Source of the DNA: Serratia oryzae
Lineage (GTDB): Bacteria > Pseudomonadota > Gammaproteobacteria > Enterobacterales > Enterobacteriaceae
DNA length: 64,000 nucleotides
Reading direction: 5' to 3'
Assembly: GCF_001976145.1 (NCBI RefSeq)
Contig: NZ_MOXD01000001.1
Span: forward strand, 248,001 to 312,000
The first letter of the stretch is position 1, and every line of letters begins with the position of its first letter. The notes beneath the pieces were generated by a model. It searched no databases, was not told the DNA's origin, and saw only the letters and a program-made list of their open reading frames with translations. The translations under genes and the position numbers were made by a program. Positions 48,053 through 57,758 of the stretch are shown here, one piece after another.

Positions 48053-49156
48053 ATGCTATATGTTGATATTCCAAGCCGTGAAGAGTTCTCCCGTTTAGCC
48101 GATGTCCGCTCTGATGCCTGTATTTCCATCTACCTTGAAACCTCCCCGCTGCGCCAGAAATTGGATGCCAGTAAAATTCAACTGGGTAACCTTATTAAAG
48201 AGGCCTTAGATCAGGTGGCGGAAAAGGGGTTGGATAAACGCCGTTTGGCCCTGTTGGAAGAAGAACTTTATTCAGTACTGGAGGATGAGGGCTTTTGGGA
48301 TCTTCATGCGCGCAGCCTGGCCATTCTGGCCACGCCGGACAGTATTAAAACCTACCGTTTAGCGAACGAACTGCCTAACCAGCTTGAGGTGAGCGAACGT
48401 TTCTATCTTAAACCGCTACTGCGAGCACTGACATTCCCTCATTCCGCTTATATTCTGGCGTTGTCCGAGAACCAGACGCGCCTGATTGAGTTTTTTGCCG
48501 ATGTGCCCCCGGTAGAAGTCGCGGTGCCGAATATGCCTTCGCATAAGCGTGACGCCATGGGGGATGCTGCGTTAAACGATCACCACCACGGTGCAGTTCA
48601 CCATAAGGTGCGGCTGGCACAATATACCCGTAAGATCGATCACGCTTTGCGCCCACTCTTTGCCAGCCATGATTACCCACTTATTTTGGCCAGTACCGAG
48701 CCCTTGGCTTCTATTTACCGTTCAACTAACTCGTTACCGAATCTGACCGATGAAACGCTTTTCAGCAATGCCGAGCATTTAGGGGCATCCGAACTAGTGA
48801 CCTTGGTTCGGCCACTGATGGAGAAATACTATCAGGCACAGCTGAAGGCGTTGAAATCGCGCTTTGAAACTCGTGCGGGTGAACGGCGAGTGACGCAGGA
48901 TCTGTCCGATGCCGCTCGCGCCGCTACCTTTGGAGCCATCGATCTCCTGCTGATCAATATCGACAGCAGCGTGAACGGAACCATTGATAACGACGGTGTG
49001 ATCACCTTCAGCGGCAACAGTAATGAAGCCAGCTACGGGATCATTGATGAAATTGCCAAACGGGCGATGGCCACTGGGGCAAGGGTATTGGCAGTGCGCA
49101 GTGAAGATCTGCCCGCTGGTGCCGATCTCCACGCAATATTACGTTATCCGCTGTAA
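48053..49156 (+). CDS. baeRF/Balon-like ribosome hibernation factor
   Basis: A 367-residue cytoplasmic protein of the bacterial archaeo-eukaryotic release-factor-like family. MLYVDIPSREEFSRLADVRSDACISIYLETSP is the N-terminus of the group that includes Balon of Psychrobacter, which occupies the ribosomal A site with EF-Tu during cold and stasis. The middle region, residues about 130-260, resembles the eRF1/Pelota central fold (SAYILALSENQTRLIEFFADVPPVEVAVPNMPSHKRD, then the His-rich DHHHGAVHH), and the C-terminus (AARAATFGAIDLLLINIDSS...DEIAKRAMATGARVLAVRSEDLPAGADLHAILRY) is the L7Ae-like domain. GAGGTGG gives a strong ribosome site and a terminator follows. The assignment rests on recalled family resemblance, not a search. 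Host-attachment-like or other baeRF subfamilies are alternatives. Confidence 0.68.
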   Translation: MLYVDIPSREEFSRLADVRSDACISIYLETSPLRQKLDASKIQLGNLIKEALDQVAEKGLDKRRLALLEEELYSVLEDEGFWDLHARSLAILATPDSIKTYRLANELPNQLEVSERFYLKPLLRALTFPHSAYILALSENQTRLIEFFADVPPVEVAVPNMPSHKRDAMGDAALNDHHHGAVHHKVRLAQYTRKIDHALRPLFASHDYPLILASTEPLASIYRSTNSLPNLTDETLFSNAEHLGASELVTLVRPLMEKYYQAQLKALKSRFETRAGERRVTQDLSDAARAATFGAIDLLLINIDSSVNGTIDNDGVITFSGNSNEASYGIIDEIAKRAMATGARVLAVRSEDLPAGADLHAILRYPL

Positions 49157-49172
49157 AACAAATGGCCAGTCT

Positions 49173-49194
49173 AAGCCCCGATAAGGGGCTTTTT
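49173..49194 (+). terminator. Terminator of the Balon-like gene
   Basis: AAGCCCC-GATAA-GGGGCTT followed by TTTA, 17 bp after the stop codon. Confidence 0.85.
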
Positions 49195-49203
49195 ACTGAC
49201 TGG

Positions 49204-49245
49204 CCATAAATAAAAGAAAAGCCGGATAGATAGGCTATCCGGCTT
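49204..49245 (-). terminator. Terminator of arcDA
   Basis: AAGCCGGATAG-ATAGG-CTATCCGGCTT (49219-49245), followed on the minus strand by TTTTCTTTTATTTATGG. A strong 11-bp stem 32 bp after arcA, back to back with the terminator of the convergent gene. Confidence 0.88.
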
Positions 49246-49277
49246 AGGCTCACCATGGAGCTACCGAGTTATTTCAA

Positions 49278-50549
49278 TCAATAATCGATAGCATCACGGA
49301 TAATCGGGCAGGTCATACAGTGTCCACCACCGCGCCCACGGCCTAATTCACTGCCCACAATCTCAATCACCTCAACCCCTTCTTTACGCAGTTGGGTATT
49401 AGTTTTGGTGTTACGATCGTAAGCCAGTACCACACCCGGAGACAGGGCCACCATGTTGTTGCCGCTGTCCCATTGCTGGCGCTCGGTATCGTAGTCATTA
49501 CCTTCGGTTTCGACGACGCGCAGTTTCTTCAGGTTCAGTGCGCCAGCGATCGCTTCAACAAAGGTGCCTTTATCACGGCTCAGTTTCATACCGGTTGGGC
49601 CACTATCCGGGCGCAAGGAGAAGGTCTTGATCTGATTGACGATCGCCGGATAGAGCGTGACAACATCGCGATCGCAGAAGGTGAAGACCGTATCCAGGTG
49701 CATTGCAGCACGCAGTTTTGGCATGGCTGCAATCATCACCCGTTCAACGCCGGAGTGTTTGTTGGCAAACAGGGCAGCGGCCAACTGAGTGATCGCCTGG
49801 TGCGAAGTACGTTCGCTCATACCGATCAGCACCGTTTTATTGCCGATCGGCATCACGTCGCCGCCTTCCAGCGTTGCGGTACCGTGATGCACCGTTGGAT
49901 CCCCCCACCAGACGTTAACGTTGCCGGCAAAGTCTGGATGGAATTTGTAGATGGCCGTCGTCAGGATGGTTTCCTCATGACGGGCAGGCCAGTACAGTGG
50001 GTTCAACGTAACACCGCCGTAGATCCAGCAGGTGGTATCGCGGGTATATAAGGTGTTTGGCAGCGGCGGCAGCAGGTATTCGGTAATCCCCACCGCCTCG
50101 CGAATCAGTTTCAGCTCTTCGTGATCGGCATAGCCTTCTTTCGCCAGCTCGGTGGTAGAAAGGCCACCAATCAGCACTTCGGCCAGCGCACGCGGAGCGA
50201 GCCCGTCCAGGAAGCTGCGGGTTTCATTCAGAATACCCAGCGACACTTCATTGGGCACGATTTGCTGATCGAGGATCCACTTTCTGGCTTCAGGCAGCGC
50301 CAGCGTTTCTGCCAGCAGATTATGCATTTCGACCACATCCACACCGTGTTCGCGCATCTTGGTCATAAAGTCAAAATGGTCACGCTTGGCGCGCTCAACC
50401 CATAGCACATCATCGAACAGCAGTTCATCACAATTGCTTGGCGTCAGCCGGTTGTGCGCCTTACCCGGCGCACACACCATCACTTTATGTAATTTCCCTA
50501 CTTCTGAATGTACACCAAACTTAGCCTGTGTCTTTTTTTTAGTCGACAT
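49278..50549 (-). CDS. arcA: Arginine deiminase
   Basis: Cytoplasmic hydrolase converting arginine to citrulline and ammonia. From ATG 50549 (GAGG upstream) it has 423 residues. [25 protein letters not shown] opens the guanidino-modifying fold; [23 protein letters not shown] (about 224-246), [13 protein letters not shown] (about 278-290) and the catalytic Cys411 in GGGHCMTCP are all present. arcD precedes it by 15 bp. No arcB (ornithine carbamoyltransferase) or arcC (carbamate kinase) follows; a terminator comes directly after, so ammonia production rather than ATP synthesis may be the local purpose, or arcBC are elsewhere. Confidence 0.96.
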   Translation of the reverse strand: MSTKKKTQAKFGVHSEVGKLHKVMVCAPGKAHNRLTPSNCDELLFDDVLWVERAKRDHFDFMTKMREHGVDVVEMHNLLAETLALPEARKWILDQQIVPNEVSLGILNETRSFLDGLAPRALAEVLIGGLSTTELAKEGYADHEELKLIREAVGITEYLLPPLPNTLYTRDTTCWIYGGVTLNPLYWPARHEETILTTAIYKFHPDFAGNVNVWWGDPTVHHGTATLEGGDVMPIGNKTVLIGMSERTSHQAITQLAAALFANKHSGVERVMIAAMPKLRAAMHLDTVFTFCDRDVVTLYPAIVNQIKTFSLRPDSGPTGMKLSRDKGTFVEAIAGALNLKKLRVVETEGNDYDTERQQWDSGNNMVALSPGVVLAYDRNTKTNTQLRKEGVEVIEIVGSELGRGRGGGHCMTCPIIRDAIDY

Positions 50550-50564
50550 AATGACTTGCCTCAA

Positions 50565-52076
50565 TCAGATAGTAATAACGCCTGTTGCAATGTTGTAGAT
50601 TGCAACCACTGCGGCGACCATAACGATAATGAAGAGCCCCATTTCAGCCGGTGTGAACACTTTTGCATGCTGTTCACGTTTGGCCATAATGTACAACAGT
50701 GTGCCTGGGCCATAGATGACGGCCGACAGCAACAGATATTTCATCCCTCCGGCATACAGCATTAACAGTGAGTAGAACGTGGCGATTAGCGCAATAATCA
50801 GGTCTTTCTTGTGATCTGTTTTATCGTTTTCATAGGTTTCACCACTCCAGGCCAGCTTCAGCCCGTATGCCCCAACCAGCAGGTAAGGGATCAGAGTCAG
50901 CGAACTGGTCAGCTCAAGCGCCAATTGGAAGGCATACTGGCTGAACAGGGTCAGGATCAGGAACACCTGAATGGTGATGTTGGTTAACCAGACCGCGGAA
51001 GAAGGAACCGCGTTACTGTTTTCTGTACCAAACACTCTTGGCATGCTTTTGCTTTTTGCGGCGGAGAACAACACTTCTGCCGCCAGCAGTGACCAGGAGA
51101 GATAAGCACCGAGTACGGAAACAATAAGACCGACGCTGATGAAGATGGCCCCCCAGCGGCCGACAATGGCTTCCAGTACACCAGCCATGGAAGGTTGACG
51201 CAACGCAGCCAAATCAGGGCGTAACATCACGCCGTAAGACAGCATAGTGATCAACACCAGCAGGCACAGTACGCCGATAAACCCCATCACCGTTGCAATG
51301 CCGACGTGTTTGCGCTCTTTGGCATAGCGGGAGTAGACACTTGCCCCTTCAATACCCAGGAAGACAAACACCGTGACCAGCATGGTACTGCGCACCTGGC
51401 TGAACAAGGACTCAGGCTCCACCGTTGGGGCGATCGCCGCTGCCGCATGGCCGACATAGCCATAGTCATTGAGGTGAGACAGGTCACCCACGTTGGCAGC
51501 GACCTGAGGTGCACCCCAGAAGTTAAGTGCAAAGACATCGCCCTTAAAGGCAAAAATCAACACGACAACAAAGAGGATAATTGGCAGAATTTTGGCAATA
51601 GTGGCAATGGTATTGATGGTAGCCGCGCTTTTAACGCCGCGTAATACCAGAATATGAAATGCCCACAAAATAACTGAGGCAACTAATACTGCAGGGATTG
51701 TATTACCGTCACCAAATACTGGGAAGAATGCCCCTAATGTGGATTTGATCAGCACAAAGTAGGAGACGTTACCAATACAGGTACCGGCCCAGAACCCAAG
51801 CGCTGAAGCAAAGCCGAGATAATCACCAAATCCTTCTTTGGCATAAATAAATACGCCAGAATCAAGATCCGGTTTACGTTGAGCCAAGGTTTGGAAAACA
51901 AAGGCCAGCATTAACATACCGCCGCCCGCAATACACCAGGCAATGATGGCACCAAACCCACCCGTTGCGCGCCCAAAGGTTGCCGGCAAAGAAAATATCC
52001 CGGCACCTATCATGGAACCCACCACTAAAGCGGTGAGAGACCATAGGGACAGTTTATTCGTTGATGAACTCGTCAT
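50565..52076 (-). CDS. arcD: Arginine/ornithine (or arginine/citrulline) antiporter
   Basis: APC-superfamily antiporter of 503 residues from ATG 52076 (AAGGA upstream), about 12-13 helices. LSLWSLTALVVGSMIGAGIFSLPATFGRATGG and LDSGVFIYAKEGFGDYLGF are ArcD signatures, and the protein is clearly paralogous to YdgI at 25192-26583. First gene of arcD-arcA. In full ADI operons it swaps external arginine for ornithine; with only arcA beside it, citrulline exchange is possible, but this is inference. Confidence 0.93.
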   Translation of the reverse strand: MTSSSTNKLSLWSLTALVVGSMIGAGIFSLPATFGRATGGFGAIIAWCIAGGGMLMLAFVFQTLAQRKPDLDSGVFIYAKEGFGDYLGFASALGFWAGTCIGNVSYFVLIKSTLGAFFPVFGDGNTIPAVLVASVILWAFHILVLRGVKSAATINTIATIAKILPIILFVVVLIFAFKGDVFALNFWGAPQVAANVGDLSHLNDYGYVGHAAAAIAPTVEPESLFSQVRSTMLVTVFVFLGIEGASVYSRYAKERKHVGIATVMGFIGVLCLLVLITMLSYGVMLRPDLAALRQPSMAGVLEAIVGRWGAIFISVGLIVSVLGAYLSWSLLAAEVLFSAAKSKSMPRVFGTENSNAVPSSAVWLTNITIQVFLILTLFSQYAFQLALELTSSLTLIPYLLVGAYGLKLAWSGETYENDKTDHKKDLIIALIATFYSLLMLYAGGMKYLLLSAVIYGPGTLLYIMAKREQHAKVFTPAEMGLFIIVMVAAVVAIYNIATGVITI

Positions 52077-52603
52077 AGTTTTCCTTACTGACACCAAGTC
52101 ATAAGTTATGTGTTATTAAAGCCTAACGTTACGCACTCACGATTAAATCATAGTCATAACCGCCAATTTTTCCTGCCAGGAGAAAACCTTTACAAACATC
52201 AGCAGCAAAGTTGCGATTAATCGATGGAATCCTCGCCAGCATGCAGAACAAAAATCTAAGAATGGGAATTTTCTCAAAAAATAGTGCTTGGAACAGATAA
52301 AAATAAAGAGATTATTTTATTTTTACTCTTGATAATCATCGGCGGAAGCATGAGGAAAGTGGTTGAGATGTTTCAGCGTGAAAAGATAACGTTATTTTTA
52401 ATTAAAAATAGGCACAGCATGAATTTGTCATAGATTGATGATGCTCGAGTGTGTGAGCCCTCAGCGTTTGGCAGTCATTGACTTAAGCATATATCAGCAC
52501 ACTGACAATTATGCGTTGTGCAGTCAGGGTTAATGTACTAGAATTATTTTTTATAAAAAACAGTAGGGTGCACCGTTCGCACTGAGTAATTGGTGGTAGC
52601 ATA
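52077..52603. other. AT-rich gene-free stretch between arcD and the acyltransferase gene
   Basis: No supported gene. It should hold the arcDA promoter, but no convincing FNR or ArgR site was found by eye. TATTTTTAATTAAAAATA at 52393-52410 is a perfect 18-bp AT-only palindrome of unknown meaning. Confidence 0.35.
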
Positions 52604-53572
52604 ATGAGTAAAAATGTAAGCCAACATGCCCTGAAAAGCTTGAGTTGTTTTGCTGCAGTAACCTTTTTTTCAACCAGCCAAATGTGTGCCTATGAGTGTT
52701 TTCTGAATGCTAATGCCATGAGCATCCTGTACTTTCTATCAATTATATCTAAACCATTGTTTTTTATTATAATAGGCTATATAGACGAAATTGAAAATTT
52801 GACCAAAAAAGATATTGTTATCAAAATAAAGTCCATTATTTTGATCATGCTTTTCTGGAATATCGTTTTGTCACTGATTAAGACTCGATATATACAGCAA
52901 GGTTATCTGCTGCAGAATGGCATATTGCTAAATATGGGAGTTATCTATTTACTTTACCCCATCATTCTTAAGGGTATTAAGCATTTAAGGATAACCGCTT
53001 TATTTTTCGCCAGCTTAGTTGCCATTATCGCACTGCTTGACATCTTTAGCCCGCTAGACACCCAGGACGATCCGCTGTTTATTTCCAGCTATTCATTTAT
53101 CTGGATCTGGGGAGGGTACTACATTTTTGGTCATATGCTAGGTTCTGAGCAAGGCCGCTTGTTTACCAAAAAAGCACGTGTGCTTTGGCTGGCAAAGCTG
53201 ATGTTGATTCCGCTCGGTATATCGATGTATTTCTATGAGCGCTATTTATCAACCCACGTGCAACTCAGCGTTGCTGGCTGGTTTGTGTTAGAGCACCTGC
53301 ATCTGTTAGCCATGAGTCTGGTACTGTTTATTCTGTTCGATAATATCAATATCAAAAGCAGGCTGATAACCAATCTGGTCGAATTTATCAGCCCGGCGAT
53401 GGTGGGGGTGTATATCGTTCACTACAGCATGTTTTACTTTATCACCTCGCTGTATCACTTCAATGACGTCACATTAAAATTTACGTTGCTAGTGTTGGTC
53501 TTTATTGCCTCGGTTATTGTCTGCCGTTTGTTACTTCTGAATAGGTTCAGCGCCAGGATTATTTCCTTTTGA
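52604..53572 (+). CDS. Acyltransferase-3-like integral membrane protein
   Basis: A 322-residue protein with about ten hydrophobic helices, resembling the membrane acyltransferase (OafA/WecH/YiaH) group by length and topology: LSIISKPLFFIIIGYIDE in helix 2 and MVGVYIVHYSMFYF near 265-278 recall its conserved segments (the latter normally YxIYLxH). The N-terminal catalytic His-Arg signature of the family (RxxA...H) is not clear, so enzymatic activity is unproven. Codon use is AT-rich compared with neighbours, suggesting acquisition. Its 3' end overlaps the convergent nhaC gene by 42 bp. Confidence 0.6.
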   Translation: MSKNVSQHALKSLSCFAAVTFFSTSQMCAYECFLNANAMSILYFLSIISKPLFFIIIGYIDEIENLTKKDIVIKIKSIILIMLFWNIVLSLIKTRYIQQGYLLQNGILLNMGVIYLLYPIILKGIKHLRITALFFASLVAIIALLDIFSPLDTQDDPLFISSYSFIWIWGGYYIFGHMLGSEQGRLFTKKARVLWLAKLMLIPLGISMYFYERYLSTHVQLSVAGWFVLEHLHLLAMSLVLFILFDNINIKSRLITNLVEFISPAMVGVYIVHYSMFYFITSLYHFNDVTLKFTLLVLVFIASVIVCRLLLLNRFSARIISF

Positions 53573-55045
53573 ATCTTCAGGCAACGTGGCAATAGGTATG
53601 CGGCGAATGTTAATGCCGGTAATGCCTAATGCCAGCGTCAGTAACGGTGCGACGATATTAAACACGGCAAACGGCATATAGGCCATGGTTGAAACGCCCA
53701 AGACGGCTGCCATATAGGCACCGCACGAGTTCCATGGCACTAACGGCGAAGTCACAATGCCAGCATCTGAAACAATACGTGACAGGTTCTCTGGTGCCAG
53801 TCCGCGTTTAGCGAACTCGCCACTGAACAGGCGAGTTGGCAGCAGCAGGGCAATATACTGATCGCCAGCGGCGATGTTGAGCCCAATGGCGGTTCCTACC
53901 ACTGAGGCAAACAGGCGGACAATCCCTTTGGCCCGCACCAACAAAGGGGTGACCAATTTATTGAGCAAACCAAAGTCATCAACCATGATCCCGAAGGTCA
54001 CCGCTCCGATGATCAACCAGATCGTGAACAGCATGCTGTCCATACCGCCACGCGACAGCAGAGCATCGATCTGCGCTATGCCTGAGTTTTCCTGAAAACC
54101 ATTAGCCATCGCCAGCCAAATGGCTTTAACCGCCTGCAATGGCGCGGCTAAATCGGGTTCGGCTACAAAGCGCACGATCGCCTGCGGTTGCATGAATGCG
54201 GCCATCACACCCGCCAGCAGTGCTGAACACATGATCGCCAGCGAGGCAGGGACTTTACACACCGATAGCCCGAGCAGAAAAACCAGCGGCAGCAGATTCC
54301 ACGGTGTGATATGGAACAGCTCACTGAAGCGGGACAGTTCATTATTGGTGACCGTAGCATCAAAACCACTTTTATTGATACCCATAACGATAAAGGCAAT
54401 CAGGGCAACCACCCCAGCAGGAACGGTGGTCCACAGCTGTGCCCGAATATGTTTATACAGCGGGACGCCATTCAACTGCGCGGCCAGCACGGTGCTTTCC
54501 GAAAGCGGTGAGATCTTGTCGCCCACATAGGCTCCTGAAATTACTGCTCCCGCAGTGACTTCAGGCGATAACCCCAGCATATTGGCCAGCCCGACCAAGC
54601 CGACGCCCAACGTACCGGCCGTGGTCCAAGAACTGCCGATGCTCATGGATACGACGACGCAAATCAGAAAAGTGATAGGGAAGAACCAGTTGGGCGTGAT
54701 CATCTGGATGCCGTAATACACCATGGTAGGGATGGTACCGGACATATTCCAGGTGCCAATCAGCGCCCCTACGGCAAACAGAATAAAGATTGCGCCAACA
54801 ACGGTTGAGATGCCTTTGCGCCCAGACTCAGAAACCTCATCCCAGGTATGGCCATTCTTTAAAACGATCACGGCCGTGACCATGGTACTGATAATGATAG
54901 CGACCTGCAGTGGACCATTGACTGCATCAAGACCAAACAGGGCAACGGAAGAACCCACCAAAATGATCAAGGTAAACACCGGAATAAGTGCATCAAAATA
55001 ACTTGGCGCCTTCACCGTGCGGGGGGTTTTGGAATCAATGGCCAT
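53531..55045 (-). CDS. nhaC: Na+/H+ antiporter, NhaC family
   Basis: Inner-membrane antiporter of 504 residues from ATG 55045 (GGAG 5 nt upstream; an in-frame GTG lies two codons earlier). About 12 helices. GSSWTTAGTLGVGLVGLANMLGLSPEVTAGAVISGAYVGDKISPLSESTVLA (about 145-196) is the NhaC signature with the ion-binding Asp/Ser residues. Sodium-proton exchange and possibly malate-lactate exchange occur in this family, so the substrate is only probable. It overlaps the acyltransferase gene tail to tail. Confidence 0.88.
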   Translation of the reverse strand: MAIDSKTPRTVKAPSYFDALIPVFTLIILVGSSVALFGLDAVNGPLQVAIIISTMVTAVIVLKNGHTWDEVSESGRKGISTVVGAIFILFAVGALIGTWNMSGTIPTMVYYGIQMITPNWFFPITFLICVVVSMSIGSSWTTAGTLGVGLVGLANMLGLSPEVTAGAVISGAYVGDKISPLSESTVLAAQLNGVPLYKHIRAQLWTTVPAGVVALIAFIVMGINKSGFDATVTNNELSRFSELFHITPWNLLPLVFLLGLSVCKVPASLAIMCSALLAGVMAAFMQPQAIVRFVAEPDLAAPLQAVKAIWLAMANGFQENSGIAQIDALLSRGGMDSMLFTIWLIIGAVTFGIMVDDFGLLNKLVTPLLVRAKGIVRLFASVVGTAIGLNIAAGDQYIALLLPTRLFSGEFAKRGLAPENLSRIVSDAGIVTSPLVPWNSCGAYMAAVLGVSTMAYMPFAVFNIVAPLLTLALGITGINIRRIPIATLPEDSKGNNPGAEPIQK

Positions 55046-55204
55046 ATGCACTCCACAGACAAATAAGACAATCGGATTGCCGGGATTTTTAAGATCGTTG
55101 TGTGGCTATACCTAGGTTAGCTGTTGCGGTAAGTATAGCTTGCGGCACTATATCGCAATGATTATTTTCATAATTGTGCGTATTGCCCGGCAATTGATGA
55201 TATA

Positions 55205-55260
55205 GAGCACATCAAAGATGTGCGCTCTCGGGCTTTTTGATACCAGGAGCCGGAGAGCGC
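55205..55260. repeat. Nested inverted repeats between nhaC and the PfpI gene
   Basis: GCACATC-AAA-GATGTGC at 55207-55223 adjoins GCGCTCTCGGGCT (55222-55234) and AGCCGGAGAGCGC (55248-55260), which pair with one offset base. The two hairpins are mutually exclusive in part. No U-tract fits the minus-strand genes on either side. Confidence 0.45.
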
Positions 55261-55303
55261 GATCCGTAAGGTATAAAATACGTGTCAATTATGTGAGGAA
55301 TCT

Positions 55304-55876
55304 CTACTTTTGTTCCAGAATATCGACAAATTTGGCTAACCATTGCGGGTGAGCAGGCCAAGCCGGGGCGGTAACCAGATGGCCATCAACATGGGCCTGA
55401 TCGATACCAATGTCGGCATAATGTCCGCCACTCAGCCGCACTTCAGGGGCACAGGCAGGGTAAGCGCTGCAGGTGCGTCCTTTAAGCACGCCAGCCGCCG
55501 CCAATAATTGTGGCCCATGACAAACGGCTGCAATTGGCTTGCGTGCGGCATCAAACTCCTGCACTAATTCAATCACCCGTGGGTTGAGGCGTAAGTATTC
55601 TGGCGCTCGGCCACCAGGGATCAGCAGGGCGTCATAATCTTCAGCGCGCGTTGCGGCAAAATCAGCGTTCAGTACAAACCGATGGCCCGGCTTTTCACTG
55701 TAGGTCTGTGCGCCATCAAAGTCATGAATGGCGGTCATGATGTAATCGCCTTTGCTTTTGTCTGGGCAGACAGCGTCAACGCTATATCCCAGCATTTGTA
55801 ATGCCTGGAAAGGCACCATGGTTTCGTAATCTTCTGCGTAATCACCAACCAGCATCAGTATCTTTTTCTTGGCCAT
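55304..55876 (-). CDS. DJ-1/PfpI-family protein
   Basis: A 190-residue cytoplasmic protein of the class I glutamine amidotransferase-like fold. The nucleophile elbow [10 protein letters not shown] gives Cys119 with His120 next to it; the acidic partner is in [12 protein letters not shown] (about 11-22), and [15 protein letters not shown] (about 84-98) is the PfpI signature. Relatives act as deglycases, chaperones or hydratases; no specific activity can be chosen. Divergent from the dienelactone hydrolase-like gene, with which it may share stress-related control. Confidence 0.87.
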   Translation of the reverse strand: MAKKKILMLVGDYAEDYETMVPFQALQMLGYSVDAVCPDKSKGDYIMTAIHDFDGAQTYSEKPGHRFVLNADFAATRAEDYDALLIPGGRAPEYLRLNPRVIELVQEFDAARKPIAAVCHGPQLLAAAGVLKGRTCSAYPACAPEVRLSGGHYADIGIDQAHVDGHLVTAPAWPAHPQWLAKFVDILEQK

Positions 55877-56052
55877 TGTCAGCATCTCGTGGTTGAGGGA
55901 AACTCTGTTAGTTATAGTTCATCGGCAGAAAACGGGGACTAATTCTGGATCAGCGCAACGTGACTTGGCATGCTGTTTGACGGTACCGCATACTACTGAC
56001 GTTGTTTGGTTCAGGGATTCTGCTCTATCGACAGAAATGACAGGAGGAACAT

Positions 56053-56940
56053 ATGAGTCGTCTTACCGCAAAGGATTTTCCCCCAGAACTGCTTGAGCTT
56101 TACGACTACTATGCCCACGGGCTGATTTCCCGCCGTGAGTTTTTTGATCGCGCAGCCCGGTTTGCGGTAGGTGGGATCGCCGCCACGACGCTTATCGGTT
56201 CACTGCTTCCCGATTACGCGCTCGCTCAGCAGGTTGAGTTCACCGATCCTGACATCATTCCACAATATATCACCTATCCTTCCCCTAACGGCCACGGCCA
56301 GGTGCGTGGCTATCTGGTGCTTCCGGCCAAGGCCCAAGGGCCGGTTCCTGGCGTGGTGGTGGTACATGAGAACCGCGGGTTGAATCCGTATATTGAAGAC
56401 GTGGCACGGCGCTTGGCGAAGGCCGGATTCGTTGCGCTCGCGCCGGATGGGCTGAGCTCCGTGGGCGGCTACCCTGGCAACGACGACAAGGGCAGGGAAT
56501 TACAACTCTCGGTCAATCCAGAAAAGTTGATGAATGACTTTTTCGCTGCTATCGAGTTCCTGTTCAATCACAAAGCGACCACCGGCAAAGTGGGGATCAC
56601 GGGTTTTTGCTATGGTGGCGGGGTGGCCAATGCGGCGGCGGTCGCTTATCCAGAGCTGGGGGCGGCGGTGCCATTTTATGGTCGCCAGCCGAAAGTGGAG
56701 GATGTCGCTCGCATCAAGGCACCGTTGCTGCTTCATTATGCCGCACTGGATGCCCGTATCAATGAAGGGTGGCCAGCCTATGAGGCCGCACTCAAAGCGG
56801 CAGGCAAAACCTATGAAGCCTATATCTATCCTGGCGTCAATCATGGGTTCCATAACGACTCAACGCCGCGTTATGACGAAGCCGCAGCCAAACTCGCCTG
56901 GGACAGGACGCTGGCCTGGTTCCGCCACTATCTGGCGTAA
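56053..56940 (+). CDS. Dienelactone hydrolase-family protein, Tat-type leader (YghX-like)
   Basis: Alpha/beta hydrolase of 295 residues, similar to YghX/UxpA-like dienelactone hydrolases. An N-terminal amphipathic segment ends [24 protein letters not shown]...ALAQ, which has a twin-arginine pair (27-28) followed by a hydrophobic stretch, so Tat export is possible but the RR is not in a full consensus. The catalytic cysteine is Cys186 in GFCYGGG; the Asp is in [13 protein letters not shown] and the His in [18 protein letters not shown] gives an excellent ribosome site. Substrate unknown. Confidence 0.85.
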   Translation: MSRLTAKDFPPELLELYDYYAHGLISRREFFDRAARFAVGGIAATTLIGSLLPDYALAQQVEFTDPDIIPQYITYPSPNGHGQVRGYLVLPAKAQGPVPGVVVVHENRGLNPYIEDVARRLAKAGFVALAPDGLSSVGGYPGNDDKGRELQLSVNPEKLMNDFFAAIEFLFNHKATTGKVGITGFCYGGGVANAAAVAYPELGAAVPFYGRQPKVEDVARIKAPLLLHYAALDARINEGWPAYEAALKAAGKTYEAYIYPGVNHGFHNDSTPRYDEAAAKLAWDRTLAWFRHYLA

Positions 56941-57020
56941 AAGGTGTTATGCGCAGGTAATTTTATGCCATTGATGAGACACTGAAGGCCGGTGAGTGCG
57001 ATAACAAAGGAAAGGCCCTG

Positions 57021-57710
57021 ATGCACAGAGAACGACACAGCATAGAAAAGATCGGCTGGCTGCGCGCCGCAGTGTTAGGCGCAAATGACGGCATTGTTTC
57101 TACCGCCAGCCTGTTATTAGGCGTTGCCTCAGCCAACGCCACCCACAGTAGCATTTTGCTGACGGGGATTGCGGGCTTGGCGGCTGGCGCGATGTCAATG
57201 GCCACTGGGGAATATGTCTCTGTGTCTTCCCAGGCAGATACGGAAAGAGCCGCGCTGGCGGAAGAACAGGCCGAACTGCATGCCGATTATGCGGGCGAAC
57301 ATCGCGAATTAACCTCTATTTATGTGCACCGCGGGCTCGATCTGGCGTTAGCCAAGCAAGTGGCAGAAAAACTGATGCAGCACGACGCTCTGGGGGCTCA
57401 CGCCCGCGATGAGCTTGGCATTTCAGAAATCACTACTGCTCGCCCATTGCAGGCGGCGCTGGCTTCAGCCACAAGCTTTGCCGCCGGGGCGATACTGCCG
57501 CTTTGTGTGGCACTGATTGCCGCTGCGCAGTGGGCGATCCCCGCTATCGCTCTTTCCGCCTTGTTGTCGCTGGCGATCTTAGGCGGCATCGCCGCTAAAG
57601 CCGGGGGCGCACCCATTGGCCCTGGCGTGATTCGCATTACCTTCTGGAGTGCGCTGGCGATGGGGGTATCATCCGGCGTAGGGGCGTTATTTGGTTTGGT
57701 TGCGGGCTGA
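57021..57710 (+). CDS. VIT1/CCC1-family transporter
   Basis: A 229-residue membrane protein of the vacuolar iron transporter family, probably exporting Fe2+ or Mn2+. IEKIGWLRAAVLGANDGIVSTASLLLGVASA (helix 1, with the conserved Asp in GANDGI), GAMSMATGEYVSVSSQADTERAAL and the C-terminal helices SALAMGVSSGVGALFG are family hallmarks; the cytosolic EEQAELHADYAGEHRELTSIYVHRG loop is the short metal-binding region. Single gene convergent with an NCS1 permease gene. Confidence 0.9.
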   Translation: MHRERHSIEKIGWLRAAVLGANDGIVSTASLLLGVASANATHSSILLTGIAGLAAGAMSMATGEYVSVSSQADTERAALAEEQAELHADYAGEHRELTSIYVHRGLDLALAKQVAEKLMQHDALGAHARDELGISEITTARPLQAALASATSFAAGAILPLCVALIAAAQWAIPAIALSALLSLAILGGIAAKAGGAPIGPGVIRITFWSALAMGVSSGVGALFGLVAG

Positions 57711-57726
57711 AGAGCCTGGCCGTTTT

Positions 57727-57749
57727 CTGGGGCAATCTGTTTGCCCCAG
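57727..57749. terminator. Hairpin between convergent genes
   Basis: CTGGGGCAA-TCTGT-TTGCCCCAG, a perfect 9-bp stem 17 bp after the VIT gene and 10 bp before the permease stop. No real U-tract on either strand. Confidence 0.5.
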
Positions 57750-57758
57750 CGGCATGGG

